Assembly: GCA_964413275.1 (NCBI GenBank)
Contig: CAYPSO010000008.1
Span: forward strand, 1-64,000
Length of the DNA stretch: 64,000 nucleotides
From: JAABRE01 sp964413275
GTDB taxonomy: Bacteria; Cyanobacteriota; Cyanobacteriia; Cyanobacteriales; JAABRE01
Reading direction: 5' to 3'
Part shown: positions 9,101 through 17,068 of the stretch, piece after piece
Position numbering within the stretch: position 1 is the stretch's first letter
Layout of the letters: every line of letters begins with the position of its first letter
Notes under the pieces: generated by a model
What the model was told of the DNA's origin: nothing
Seen by the model: the letters and a program-made list of their open reading frames with translations, nothing else
Databases searched by the model: none
Program-made: the position numbers and the translations under genes

Positions 9101-10087
9101 TTATTTAGTTGCTGTTGTACTTTGAAATGCTCTTAAGGCTAAATTCTGTGACTGATTTGTGGCTGTTTGTAACTGCTCCATAATTTCAGTGATTTGTTGA
9201 GTTTGTTTTTCGATTTTAGCTTCTAAAGATAGTAGTTGTAATTCATATCCTTGTTTTTCTGCTTCCCATTCTTTCTCAATCAAATCTGTTGCTACTTTAC
9301 CTTGTTTTTCTGCTTCTTTAATTGCTTCTCCTTTAGCTTTATTATATTCTTCTTTAAGTTTATCTTCAAAACCTGCTATCTTTTTCTGATTTTCTGTAAA
9401 TAGTTTCTGTTGCTCTGCTAATATTTTTTCTCTCTCACCCCATCCTTTTTCTTTCTCTTGATTAATTATCATTAATTCTCGATCTTGTTTTCTTTTTTTA
9501 TCTTCATATTCATCCATTTCTAATTTACGTTTTCTTTCGCTTTCATACTGATAATCTATTTCTTCTTGTTGTCTGAATTTAAGAGTTGATTCTGCCTCTT
9601 CCGTTACCATGACAGTAAATTCTTGTAACTCTTTTTCCCAAAGTTTTTGGGTTGTAGATATTTCTTTTTCTAAAATCTCTTTTTGATTATTAATCTGATG
9701 TTCTAATAATTTTAATTTTTCCTGATGTTCTTGAGTTAAAATGTGCAAGTTATCAGCGACTAAACGTATTTTTTTGATTTCCTTCAGATTTTCGGTTTCA
9801 ACAGTGTAAGCTTTTTGTAATTCTTCTAGCTTGCTTGACTCTGTGGTTAACTTTTCTGCTAACTCTTTAATAACATTACCAAAATCTAATTGTAGGGTCG
9901 CTAAACCATTGATTATATTATCTACAGTATAGGAGGCCACTGTTTGTAACAATTCTTTATTTTTCTCTTTTTCAGCTTGTTCCTCTTTAGTTGCGATTTT
10001 TAAATCTTTTTGATTAATTTCAGACATTAATTTGACAAAATCTGCTACTATTCTCTCTTTAGAATCTATTTTCATGGGCTGGTTCAT
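9101..10087 (-). CDS. coiled-coil protein, first gene of a paralogous pair
   Basis: The product has 328 residues. A short N-terminal region is followed by the conserved motif 'LATLQLDFGNVIKELAEKL' at about residues 62-80, then a long charged coiled coil. The tail 'EQLQTATNQSQNLALRAFQ' matches the paralogue's 'KQLEAALKQVQDLAVKAIE'. The two genes therefore arose by duplication and diverged while keeping both ends. The start lies 118 bases from a divergent XRE regulator gene, suggesting shared control. I know of no assigned function. Alternatives include a cytoskeletal scaffold or a structural part of a contractile or defence apparatus, neither shown. Confidence 0.75.
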   Translation of the reverse strand: MNQPMKIDSKERIVADFVKLMSEINQKDLKIATKEEQAEKEKNKELLQTVASYTVDNIINGLATLQLDFGNVIKELAEKLTTESSKLEELQKAYTVETENLKEIKKIRLVADNLHILTQEHQEKLKLLEHQINNQKEILEKEISTTQKLWEKELQEFTVMVTEEAESTLKFRQQEEIDYQYESERKRKLEMDEYEDKKRKQDRELMIINQEKEKGWGEREKILAEQQKLFTENQKKIAGFEDKLKEEYNKAKGEAIKEAEKQGKVATDLIEKEWEAEKQGYELQLLSLEAKIEKQTQQITEIMEQLQTATNQSQNLALRAFQSTTATK

Positions 10088-10205
10088 TTTTATTGACCTT
10101 GATTTAATAAGCTTAATGACTATTTTATCAAGTTTATGTTAACACCATCTTGAATGATGTATCAAAACATTGTAAAATTTCTTCAAAATAATGAGGATTT
10201 AAAAA

Positions 10206-10538
10206 ATGATAGAAGATTTTGGTAGTGTTATTCGACAAGCGAGAAAAGACAAAAGTTATAGTCAAAGAGTGTTAGCAAAACTAATTGGCATGGATTTTAC
10301 CTATTTATCCAAATTAGAAAATAATCGGGCTGATTATCCCCCTAAAGAAGATGTAATTCGCTCTATTGCTAAGGAGTTGGAATTGGATCAAGAAGAATTG
10401 ATTTATTTAGCAGGTCGTATTCCTAAAAAAGAAACGGCATTACTCAAAGAACATTATAAAACCATGCCTGCATTATTCAGAAGAATTCGGGAAAACCCAG
10501 AGTTTGCTGAAAAAATGTTTCAACAACTAGATAAATAA
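10206..10538 (+). CDS. XRE-family helix-turn-helix regulator
   Basis: The protein has 110 residues. A Cro/C1-type helix-turn-helix occupies about residues 8-66: 'IRQARKDKSYSQRVLAKLIG', then 'MDFTYLSKLENNRADYPP'. The C-terminal 40 residues form a short helical extension ('MPALFRRIRENPEFAEKMF') probably used for dimerisation. It is divergent from the coiled-coil pair with 118 bases between start codons, where it may bind to repress or activate both directions. No ImmA-type peptidase or toxin gene follows it, unlike many XRE regulators. DNA-binding role is firm; the target is inference. Confidence 0.87.
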   Translation: MIEDFGSVIRQARKDKSYSQRVLAKLIGMDFTYLSKLENNRADYPPKEDVIRSIAKELELDQEELIYLAGRIPKKETALLKEHYKTMPALFRRIRENPEFAEKMFQQLDK

Positions 10539-10714
10539 ACAAAAAGTTACAAAATATTAAGAATTGAAATTTTGTTGGTCGAATTTCGACAACTTATCGT
10601 TAATAATCCCACGCTTTAATAAAATTACCATAATGCCTTGATAGTTTTGGAACAAGTGTGGGATTCCTACTGTTTGAAGTTTCCCAGATTAAATTTATTG
10701 ATAATTGTCGATCG

Positions 10715-10752
10715 CAAAAAACACCAGATTTGTAAAAATAAATCTGGTGTTA
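10715..10752 (-). terminator. rho-independent terminator for chlP
   Basis: On the minus strand AACACCAGATTT and its complement AAATCTGGTGTT form a perfect 12-bp stem with an eight-base loop, followed by a run of six Ts. It lies about 45 bases beyond the chlP stop codon and also faces the 3' end of the XRE gene. Confidence 0.85.
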
Positions 10753-10795
10753 AAAATATGTTTTATTTAATTAAATGGTTGATATTAAAAATATT

Positions 10796-12019
10796 TTAAG
10801 GTGCTAAAGCATTACCTCTAAGTAAACTGCCGATAGTTTTAGCTGTAATTTTTAGCTGTACTAAAGGATTAGCCGGTACTACTGTTTTATACAGATAACT
10901 GTCAAAGGTCAGTTTTTGTACATCTACATCAGCACACATTTCTACAAACGCTTCTCTAGTTGCGTCAGAACGGTAAAATACTGATTGAAGTATGTCTAAT
11001 ACCTTATAAGTTAAACCATATTTCTTATCCCAACGTTGCAGATATACTTTTAACTCGCTTTCGGTGGGGATACGTTGTCCATTATTGGAAATTTCAACAA
11101 TGGTTTCAGCACACATCCTACCGGATTTAGCAGCAAAATAGATTCCCTCTCCACTGGATTTTGTGACATATCCAGCAGCATCTCCCACTAAAGCAACTCT
11201 ACCAACTACACGACGAGGACGAGGATGTTCGGGGATAGGATGGGCTTCTACTTTAATGATTTCACCGCCTTCTAAGCGTTTTGCTGCCCTAGCACGAATA
11301 CCAGCTTGTAACTGTTTGATAATGGCTTTATTTACTTTCATCGTGCCAGTACCAACCGCTACGTGATCGTATTTAGGGAATACCCACGCATAAAAGTCAG
11401 GGGAAACATCATTTCCCACATACATTTCTGCTAAATCGTGGTAGTAAGCCATTTTATCTTCAGGCAATCTAATTCTTTCTTGAAAGGCGATCGCATAATT
11501 ATAATCACCAGCATCAATAGCTTTAGCTACTCTAGAGTTAGCTCCGTCTGCACCAATTACCATGTCAACTTTCAGGGTTTTCATTTCCCCTTTAGTGTCA
11601 CCATTAGAATGATCGGCATAGTGGAGGGTGTATGCTTCTGTGCTATTAGTGGGTATATCTAATTGATACATTGTACCGTTAATTAGATTTGCTCCGCATT
11701 TAGCTGCTCGATTGCGCAAAAATCCATCCAATACTTCCCGACGACACATACCGATGTACTCGTCTTCTTTTAAAGTCTCACCAATATTAACTTCAATATT
11801 AGAAGGGGAAATCATCTTCATTTTACGCACTTGGCGATCGATAATTTCGGGAGGTAAGTCAAACTCGTTTACCATGCAGAGGGGAATAGCACCACCACAA
11901 GGTTTGGCGTTATCCAGTTTACGCTCGAATAAATAAGTTTCAATTCCCGCTTTTGCTAATACTTCTGCGGTAGATGAACCAGCAGGCCCAGATCCAACAA
12001 CAGCTACCCTTAATACCAA
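10796..12019 (-). CDS. chlP: geranylgeranyl reductase
   Basis: The enzyme reduces the geranylgeranyl chain to phytyl for chlorophyll a and tocopherol synthesis, at the thylakoid membrane. The N-terminal FAD-binding motif is 'VAVVGSGPAGSSTAEVLAKA', followed by 'FERKLDNAKPCGGAIP', a ChlP hallmark. A second nucleotide site 'GRVALVGDAAGYVTKSSGEG' is present at about residue 275. At 407 residues it is full length. The start is TTG at 12019: the family begins exactly at MxLRVAVVGSG, and AGGAGAAG lies just upstream, so the rare codon is well supported. A terminator follows the gene. Confidence 0.97.
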   Translation of the reverse strand: MVLRVAVVGSGPAGSSTAEVLAKAGIETYLFERKLDNAKPCGGAIPLCMVNEFDLPPEIIDRQVRKMKMISPSNIEVNIGETLKEDEYIGMCRREVLDGFLRNRAAKCGANLINGTMYQLDIPTNSTEAYTLHYADHSNGDTKGEMKTLKVDMVIGADGANSRVAKAIDAGDYNYAIAFQERIRLPEDKMAYYHDLAEMYVGNDVSPDFYAWVFPKYDHVAVGTGTMKVNKAIIKQLQAGIRARAAKRLEGGEIIKVEAHPIPEHPRPRRVVGRVALVGDAAGYVTKSSGEGIYFAAKSGRMCAETIVEISNNGQRIPTESELKVYLQRWDKKYGLTYKVLDILQSVFYRSDATREAFVEMCADVDVQKLTFDSYLYKTVVPANPLVQLKITAKTIGSLLRGNALAP

Positions 12020-12022
12020 GGC

Positions 12023-12031
12023 TCTTCTCCT
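12023..12031 (-). promoter_or_regulatory. ribosome-binding site supporting a TTG start of chlP
   Basis: The minus-strand sequence AGGAGAAG lies a few bases before the TTG at 12019-12017. It is a strong Shine-Dalgarno match and decides the start, because no ATG lies in frame at this position. Confidence 0.7.
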
Positions 12032-12268
12032 ATAATCTCTCTCTGACTACGGATCATAAGGTAACATGGACTATGCTTTTATAGCTACTGTTTAGTCTGT
12101 TATTGCCCTTTTTTGAAACACAGCTTAACATTTTTGTTACATAAGTTAATACAAATTGTTTCACTAAACTTAAATTACTTGACTAAATTACTAAATGGTT
12201 ATATGATTATAGTTAAGAAATGTAAACTTCCCCCTGCTAAAAAACTAAAAGCAAAAGAGGCATTATAG

Positions 12269-12682
12269 ATGAATCACTTTAGTAAAATTTTAGACACATC
12301 TTTTGAAGAAGCAATCTCTCAGGTAACTAACGCCCTTAAAGAACAAGGGATGGGAGTTCTCACAGAAATTGATGTCCAAGCAACCTTAAAGAAAAAAATA
12401 GATGTTAATTTTCGTAAGTATAAAATTCTTGGTGCTTGTCACCCAGTGATTGCTTACCAAATGCTACAAACTGACGATAAAGCAGGAGTTTTTTACCCTT
12501 GTAATGTAGTTGTACAAGAACATGAGGATGGCAGAGTTGAGGTATCAGCAGTCGATCCTTTAATGATGTTTTTGACTATACACAGTCCTAAAGCTAAAGA
12601 AATTGCTCTTGATGCCAGTCAAAAAATGCAAGCAGTAATGGAACGTTTGGGTAAACCTGAGTTAGTGACTTTGGCTAGTTAG
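12269..12682 (+). CDS. DUF302 family protein
   Basis: The 137-residue soluble protein belongs to DUF302, a small alpha/beta family of unknown function. The characteristic centre 'FRKYKILGACHPVIAYQML' and 'VFYPCNVVVQEHEDGRVEVSAVDP' are both present. An AAAGAGG ribosome-binding site precedes the ATG. It opens a same-strand series running through a small membrane protein, a Rieske protein and a D1 remnant. It is divergent from chlP. The context suggests a role in low-oxygen or redox stress; that is inference. Confidence 0.85.
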   Translation: MNHFSKILDTSFEEAISQVTNALKEQGMGVLTEIDVQATLKKKIDVNFRKYKILGACHPVIAYQMLQTDDKAGVFYPCNVVVQEHEDGRVEVSAVDPLMMFLTIHSPKAKEIALDASQKMQAVMERLGKPELVTLAS

Positions 12683-12772
12683 AGATTAGAGCCAAGTGTT
12701 ACTAAACTTGTGGAAGAAGTTTATTTATTGAGTAAAAACGTTTAATTTATTAATTTTAAGGAGAAAATAGCC

Positions 12773-12988
12773 ATGTTTAATAATGTAGGTACAATTGACC
12801 GCCTAATTCGTTTAATTTTAGCCGTAGGATTAGCTTATTTCGGTTTAGTAGTTTATAGCGGTTCTACTTTAGGAATTGTGTTAACCATTGTTGCTGCTGT
12901 TTCTGCCCTGACTGCTTTAGCTGGTTCTTGTATGCTTTATGGTTTACTCGGTATCAATACTCGTAAAGAAAATCCCCAACAAAACTAA
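12773..12988 (+). CDS. DUF2892 small membrane protein
   Basis: The protein has 71 residues with two transmembrane helices separated by a short turn. The start 'MFNNVGTIDRLIRLILAVGL' and 'AGSCMLYGLLGINT' are typical of DUF2892 (the YgaP C-terminal-like family), where the Cys-containing turn is conserved. In other bacteria such proteins are often fused or adjacent to rhodanese domains; here a rhodanese gene lies 1.9 kb downstream on the same strand. A GGAGAAAA ribosome-binding site precedes the ATG. Function is unknown. Confidence 0.85.
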   Translation: MFNNVGTIDRLIRLILAVGLAYFGLVVYSGSTLGIVLTIVAAVSALTALAGSCMLYGLLGINTRKENPQQN

Positions 12989-13062
12989 ATAAGCTAATAG
13001 CTAACAGCTAACAGCTATTAGCTACTTGTTAAATCTAATAAGAAATATGGAGGTATAAACCA

Positions 13063-13596
13063 ATGGACGAGAGTTTTCCCTTAGAAAGCCCATCCATGTC
13101 ACGCAGACAGTTACTAAATTTTCTCACTGGTGCTGTTGTTGCCGCTACTGCTGGTGCAGCCCTTTATCCTACCAGTAAATTTTTCATGCCGCCTTCAGAA
13201 GTTGGTGAAGATGGCTCGATACTTGCAAAGGATATTAAGGGAAATCTAATTCCTGCCAGTCAAATTTTAGCAGAATCCCCCGGAACTAGGGCTTTAGTTG
13301 CAGGACTAGCCGGAGAACCCACTTATCTTACTCTTAGAGAAGATGGAACATTACATCCTTGGGGAATTACCGATAACTGCACCCATTTAGGCTGTACGTT
13401 TCCTTGGAATGCTAACGATAATCAATTTCAATGTCCCTGTCACGGTTCTCGTTACGATGCTGAAGGGAGGGTATTACGAGGCCCTGCACCGCTTCCTTTG
13501 CGACTTGCCCATGTAAAAGTTGAGGGTAACAATATTCGGATTTCTCCTTGGACAGAAACCGATCCCCGTACAGGCGAAAACCCTTGGTGGGTTTAA
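13063..13596 (+). CDS. petC2: cytochrome b6f Rieske iron-sulfur protein, PetC2-like
   Basis: This is the 2Fe-2S subunit of cytochrome b6f, which takes electrons from plastoquinol. The N-terminal 'MSRRQLLNFLTGAVVAATAG' is a twin-arginine-type anchor. The cluster boxes 'CTHLGC' and 'CPCHGS' are intact, and the protein ends 'DPRTGENPWWV'. The 'GIIAKD / PASQILAE'-style linker and the ending resemble the alternative PetC2 isoform of Synechocystis (slr1185) more than PetC1, by recall. In Synechocystis petC2 is a few genes from psbA1, and a D1 gene follows here too. A GGAGG ribosome-binding site precedes the ATG. Confidence 0.9.
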   Translation: MDESFPLESPSMSRRQLLNFLTGAVVAATAGAALYPTSKFFMPPSEVGEDGSILAKDIKGNLIPASQILAESPGTRALVAGLAGEPTYLTLREDGTLHPWGITDNCTHLGCTFPWNANDNQFQCPCHGSRYDAEGRVLRGPAPLPLRLAHVKVEGNNIRISPWTETDPRTGENPWWV

Positions 13597-14058
13597 TAAT
13601 CTCAAAATCTAAAAGACTAAAGGGTAAATTAAGAGTGGGATTAGTTATTAATTCTGAAAAAATCCTAAGCTGTAACGCTCTCATGCTTATTTAGAGAGAT
13701 ATAATATTAGTGTGGCGATCTGTTTGCGATCTTCGATCGCATAATCTCTAAACAACCCTTAAGCAATTAAACACAACATTCCATCGAAGTTCCATTTTTT
13801 AGTAAGGTACTTTGTAATTTAGCAGTTTTAGAAAGGGTCAAACAAACCCTTAACGGGAATGGAAACTCCACCAAAGTTTACTATCAACAAATAAGTCTTT
13901 AAGTTTTTTAAGAGAAAGTTTAGTTTATTTTCTCAATGCTTCTAAGTCTGGTGAAATCAAAATAAATACAGACTATCGGGAGATTCAATTCACTGCCGAA
14001 ACTTTTCCACCGCAGTGTAAGTATTTTTAACACGAATAGTTAGATAGGAGTGTCTATT
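13597..14058. other. intergenic leader between petC2 and the D1 remnant
   Basis: These 460 bases have no supported gene; a minus-strand frame here overlaps petC2 and looks spurious. The region contains a HIP1-like CTTCGATCGCAT near 13731-13742 and a hairpin AAGGGT/ACCCTT at about 13833-13851, followed by a G-rich stretch ending GGAAAC. The AGGAG ribosome-binding site of the D1 gene lies at 14046-14050. Long leaders are usual for psbA genes, so the promoter of the remnant is probably still present. Confidence 0.5.
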
Positions 14059-14616
14059 ATGACTACTTTAATTCAACGTCGTTCCGAACTCGATTTTTTG
14101 CAAATCTGGGAAAGGTTTTCCCAATGGATTACCAGTACAGAAAATCGCATTTATCTCGGCTGGTTTAGCGTGCTGATGATTCCTAGTTTGTTGGTTGCTG
14201 CCACCGTTTTTGCGATTGCCTTTATTGCTGCTCCTCCTGTGGATATTGACGGTATCCGAGAACCAGTAATTGGCTCGCTTTTAGGTGGCAACAACATTGC
14301 TACCGCAGCAGTTATTCCTACTTCTGCGGCCATCGGTTTACATTTTTATCCATTATGGTCAGCTAGTTCTGTAGATGAGTGGCTTTATAATGGAGGCCCT
14401 TACCAACTGATAATACTTCATTTCCTCATCGGTGTTTGGGCTTATTTAGGCAGACTTTGGGAATTAAGCTATCGCTTAGGAATGCGTCCTTGGATTGCCT
14501 TGGCTTTTTCTGCACCTGCTGCTGCCGTAACATCTGTTTTACTGGTTTATCCCATTGGCCAAGGTAGCTTTTCCGAAGGAATGCCCTTGGGTATTTCTGG
14601 GACTTTTCACTTGTAG
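14059..14616 (+). pseudogene. psbA: 3'-truncated photosystem II D1 gene, divergent (rogue-like) type
   Basis: The frame encodes 185 residues against about 360 for D1. It matches D1 from the N-terminus through 'DEWLYNGGPYQL', 'GRLWELSYRLGMRPW' and 'YPIGQGSFSEGMPLGISG', then stops two codons later at a miniature element. By counting, the redox Tyr161 and Gln165 are kept, but Asp170, a ligand of the Mn cluster, is Glu. Many positions differ from standard D1 (LLGGNN, AVIPTSAA, GVWAYLGR). The second half, with P680, quinone and iron ligands, is missing and is not found nearby. ATG 14059 is chosen over GTG 14050 because of the AGGAG spacing. It cannot make a functional reaction centre. Confidence 0.9.
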
Positions 14617-14618
14617 TT

Positions 14619-14715
14619 TTTTAATTAAATGAACTACAAAAATTAAAATGTAGGGTGCGTCAGACAGATAAATTATCGATAAATTCATATTACTGAAAAA
14701 TCTGACGCACCCTAC
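14619..14715. repeat. MITE-like element, GTAGGGTGCGTC family, copy 2
   Basis: The core inverted ends are GTAGGGTGCGTCAGA (14650-14664) and TCTGACGCACCCTAC (14701-14715). The left outer arm TTAATTAAATGAACTACAAA (14621-14640) is the inverse of the outer right arm of copy 3 near 55181-55203. The core is nearly identical to copy 3. The element begins within a few bases of the stop codon of the D1 remnant, consistent with insertion followed by loss of the 3' half of psbA. Confidence 0.88.
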
Positions 14716-14811
14716 TGGACTGTTTCAACTAAAATAGGGCAATAGATTGTCTTTATGATTTGGTGGGCATTGCCCACCCTACTAATGCACACTTTTAACT
14801 GAAACAGTCCA
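14716..14811. repeat. inverted-repeat element, TGGACTGTTTCA family, with nested hairpin
   Basis: The termini are TGGACTGTTTCA (14716-14727) and TGAAACAGTCCA (14800-14811). Inside lies the second-family hairpin GGTGGGCATTGCCCACC (14762-14778), so one miniature element sits within another. A related, longer element occupies 33642-33883 and shares the arm CTATTGCCCTATTTTAG next to its end. No coding sequence is present. Confidence 0.82.
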
Positions 14812-14899
14812 CTACTACAATTATTGTGTTCTATTAACCTGAAAGCTGCTGTAAATAATTCAGAAACATCAAAAAATTTAGTACAGCTAGATAAAAGAT

Positions 14900-15283
14900 T
14901 TGAAAATGACATCTATTTTAGACTCCCAACCACAAATTATTAATCTTTCACCAAAGGAATTTAGTAAATTACCCAAGCCACCTCGATTAATTGATGTTCG
15001 CAGTAGTTTTGAATATTCTCTGTTTCATGCTCCAAACTCACTCAATATAAGTCTTCCCCGCATTTTGATCGGGAATACTTCTTGGCTGCGCCGTTGGTTT
15101 CTCCCTCAGTGGTTTCGAGAGTTACCAAAAGATGAACCCATTGCCCTAATTTGTCTTACATCTCATCGCAGTCCAATTGCTGCCAAACAATTGGTAAAAG
15201 CTGGATTGACAAGAATTTACAATATTACTGGAGGCATGATGGCATGGCGAAAACTGGGGCTTCCTACTTGTAAAAGCAAATAA
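14900..15283 (+). CDS. rhodanese-domain sulfurtransferase
   Basis: This is a single rhodanese-like domain of 127 residues. 'RLIDVRSSFEYSLFHAPNSLNI' is the CH2A region, and the active-site loop 'ICLTSHRSPIAAKQLV' carries the catalytic Cys. 'IYNITGGMMAWRKLGLP' is the conserved C-terminal box. There is no signal peptide. It probably moves sulfane sulfur or serves as a redox sensor. The gene is 33 bases upstream of the transporter on the same strand, so they likely form an operon. The start is placed at the ATG at 14906 or 14900; I kept the longer form. Confidence 0.88.
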   Translation: MKMTSILDSQPQIINLSPKEFSKLPKPPRLIDVRSSFEYSLFHAPNSLNISLPRILIGNTSWLRRWFLPQWFRELPKDEPIALICLTSHRSPIAAKQLVKAGLTRIYNITGGMMAWRKLGLPTCKSK

Positions 15284-15316
15284 ATAAAATAACTTAATGA
15301 ATAGGAATTTAAGCCC

Positions 15317-16303
15317 ATGTGGAAAATTTTATCCGCTCTGCAAAAAAATTTAGTTTGGTCTGTTCCCGCTTTTATGATTGCAGGGATTATCTTTGGTGCA
15401 TTAATTAACGCAAGTTTTCTCAAAGCTGCAATTGTTCCCCTAACTTTTCTGATGGTTTATCCGATGATGATTAACCTCCAGATTGCTAAAGTCTTTGCCG
15501 GGGGAGATTTTAAACTGCAAGCAATTACCCAATTGATTAACTTTGCCATTGTACCCTTTTTTGCTTTTGGCATTGGTAAGTTATTTTTTAGCGAGAGCCC
15601 CTTAGTTTTATTGGGATTGTTACTTACTTCCTTGCTTCCTACCAGTGGGATGACTATTTCTTGGACAGGTTTTGCTAAAGGGAATCTCAATGCAGCGATT
15701 AAAATGACTGTAATTGGTTTAATAGCTGGTTCTTTGGCTACTCCCCTCTATGCCAAATTTTTGATGGGTACAGTAGTGGAAATTCCTTTAGTTGAAGTGT
15801 TTAAGCAGATTGTAATTATTGTCTTTCTACCGATGCTATTGGGGTTTGTCACTAAACGAGTAATTATCGCCACCGTCGGAGAGAGTAAATATAACAAAAA
15901 TCTCAAGCAAAAGTTTCCTGTGTTTTCCACCATTGGTGTCTTAGGTATTGTCTTTGTCGCCATGGCACTGAAAGCCAAGTCAATTGTTTCTAATCCTGTG
16001 GAGATTTTATCTTTCTTTGTGCCGTTAATAATTATTTATGGCTTCAATTTTGTTTTAAGTACCTTGATTGGTAAAGCTTTATTTTCACGGGAAGATGCTA
16101 TAGCTCTAGTTTATGGCACAGTAATGCGGAATCTTTCTATTGCTCTGGCGATCGCCATTACGGTATTTGGTTCGGAAAAAGGCTCAGAAATCGCCTTAAT
16201 TATTGCTATGGGGTATATCATTCAAGTTCAATCCGCCGCTTGGTACGTCAAGTTAACCGACAAAATCTTTGGCGCACCTGCAATGGAAGCGCAACTTGAA
16301 TAA
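15317..16303 (+). CDS. SBF/ACR3-like (BART superfamily) membrane transporter
   Basis: The protein has 328 residues with about ten transmembrane helices. The 'LLLTSLLPTSGMTISWTGFAKGN' region (split here by helix 4) and 'LVYGTVMRNLSIALAIAITVF' correspond to the two discontinuous core helices of the bile-acid:sodium symporter/ACR3 fold. The Cys of arsenite-specific ACR3 pumps, normally in the first of these, is absent (it reads TSGMT). Arsenite export is therefore doubtful; a sulfur anion or organic anion is possible given the adjacent rhodanese. It follows the rhodanese gene by 33 bases. Confidence 0.82.
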   Translation: MWKILSALQKNLVWSVPAFMIAGIIFGALINASFLKAAIVPLTFLMVYPMMINLQIAKVFAGGDFKLQAITQLINFAIVPFFAFGIGKLFFSESPLVLLGLLLTSLLPTSGMTISWTGFAKGNLNAAIKMTVIGLIAGSLATPLYAKFLMGTVVEIPLVEVFKQIVIIVFLPMLLGFVTKRVIIATVGESKYNKNLKQKFPVFSTIGVLGIVFVAMALKAKSIVSNPVEILSFFVPLIIIYGFNFVLSTLIGKALFSREDAIALVYGTVMRNLSIALAIAITVFGSEKGSEIALIIAMGYIIQVQSAAWYVKLTDKIFGAPAMEAQLE

Positions 16304-16328
16304 ATTTATCTGGGAGTCAAAATAATGA

Positions 16329-16530
16329 GACATAAAACTCCTCGATGGCTCAATTGTAGAGTTGGAAACGGGACTTTTAGCAATGGGTTCTCGCTACCAC
16401 CATACCTATCTTTCTAACTTTAATTTGGAAAAAGAAAGAGACTATCTAGTAACTGACAAAACCGGACGAACTTCTCATCCTCGGATTTTTGCCATTGGCG
16501 ACCTCAAAGTAGGACTCAATCAAGTAGCGC
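16329..16530 (+). pseudogene. C-terminal fragment of a thioredoxin-reductase-like flavoprotein
   Basis: This short in-frame stretch begins after a TGA at 16326-16328. It includes 'LETGLLAMGSRYHHTYL' and 'TDKTGRTSHPRIFAIGDLK', typical of the C-terminal NAD(P)/FAD region of thioredoxin-reductase-like proteins (the 'IFAIGDL' box binds FAD). The N-terminal flavin and redox-Cys regions are missing. Near the HIP1 site at 16529-16537 homology passes into a metallo-beta-lactamase fragment in another frame. It looks like the scar of a deletion that joined two genes. Confidence 0.75.
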
Positions 16531-16531
16531 G

Positions 16532-17068
16532 ATCGCTCCTAAATATAGTCCTAGAGGAAATATTGGCTCTCCCATTGAAAATAAACAAACTTTAAGGAGT
16601 CGCTTTCGTCGGTTAGTTTGGACTGAAACCCCCACTGAGGTTATACCATTCGTATATGTAACTGGAACAATTCCTCGACATCATCCTTTGGAAAATACAG
16701 GGGGAGCGTTTTGGCATAATTGCGAACATACACAAGTCGATCCTCTGTTGGACGATCAAGCTTTGTATCTACAAGTACCTGAAGGTATAGTAGTTATCTT
16801 AGGCTGCGCTCATGCAGGAGTAATTAACACCCTGGACTATATTGCCAAAATTACAGATACAAACAAGTTTTATGCAGTCATAGGTGGTATGCACTTGTTA
16901 AAAGCAAATCAGGAACGTTTAGAAGCTACAGTTGAAACTCTGACTAAATATGATGTTCAATTAATCGCGGCAAATCACTGTACGGGGATGAAAGCGATGA
17001 CCTTTTTGTGGCACAAATTGAAGGAACGTTGTCTGGATTGTCATGTAGGTACTCAACTAAAGTTTTAA
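16532..17068 (+). pseudogene. C-terminal fragment of a metallo-beta-lactamase-fold protein
   Basis: Coding similarity starts near 16535 in a frame different from the preceding fragment and runs to the stop at 17066-17068. 'FVYVTGTIPRHHPLENTGG', 'DPLLDDQALYLQVPEG', 'VVILGCAHAGVINTL', 'IGGMHLL' and 'AANHCTG' match the C-terminal half of the MBL subfamily related to dihydropteroate-type phosphoribosyl synthases. The HxHxDH metal motif that should lie further upstream is absent. A TTG at 16688 could start a 126-residue product, but this would lack most of the active site. I treat it as a remnant. Confidence 0.78.

Noticed and set aside
8011..10087. SMC/SbcC-type DNA repair ATPases.
   Set aside because: The coiled coils lack Walker A, signature and Walker B motifs at their ends.
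10206..10538. Toxin-antitoxin or phage immunity role for the XRE protein.
   Set aside because: There is no toxin or ImmA-type peptidase next to it; the neighbours are the coiled-coil pair and chlP.
11163..11936. Open frames on the plus strand across chlP.
   Set aside because: They are antisense shadows of a well-identified gene and have no protein-like composition or ribosome-binding sites.
13412..13684. A 90-codon minus-strand frame overlapping petC2.
   Set aside because: It overlaps the conserved Rieske cluster region in antisense and matches nothing.
13833..13866. A CRISPR-repeat-like stretch: small hairpin followed by a G-rich sequence ending GGAAAC.
   Set aside because: There is only one copy, with no spacer-repeat periodicity and no cas gene nearby.
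15317..16303. Arsenite efflux pump (ACR3).
   Set aside because: The fold fits the superfamily, but the Cys required in ACR3 arsenite pumps is not in the expected core helix, and no arsR or arsC lies nearby.
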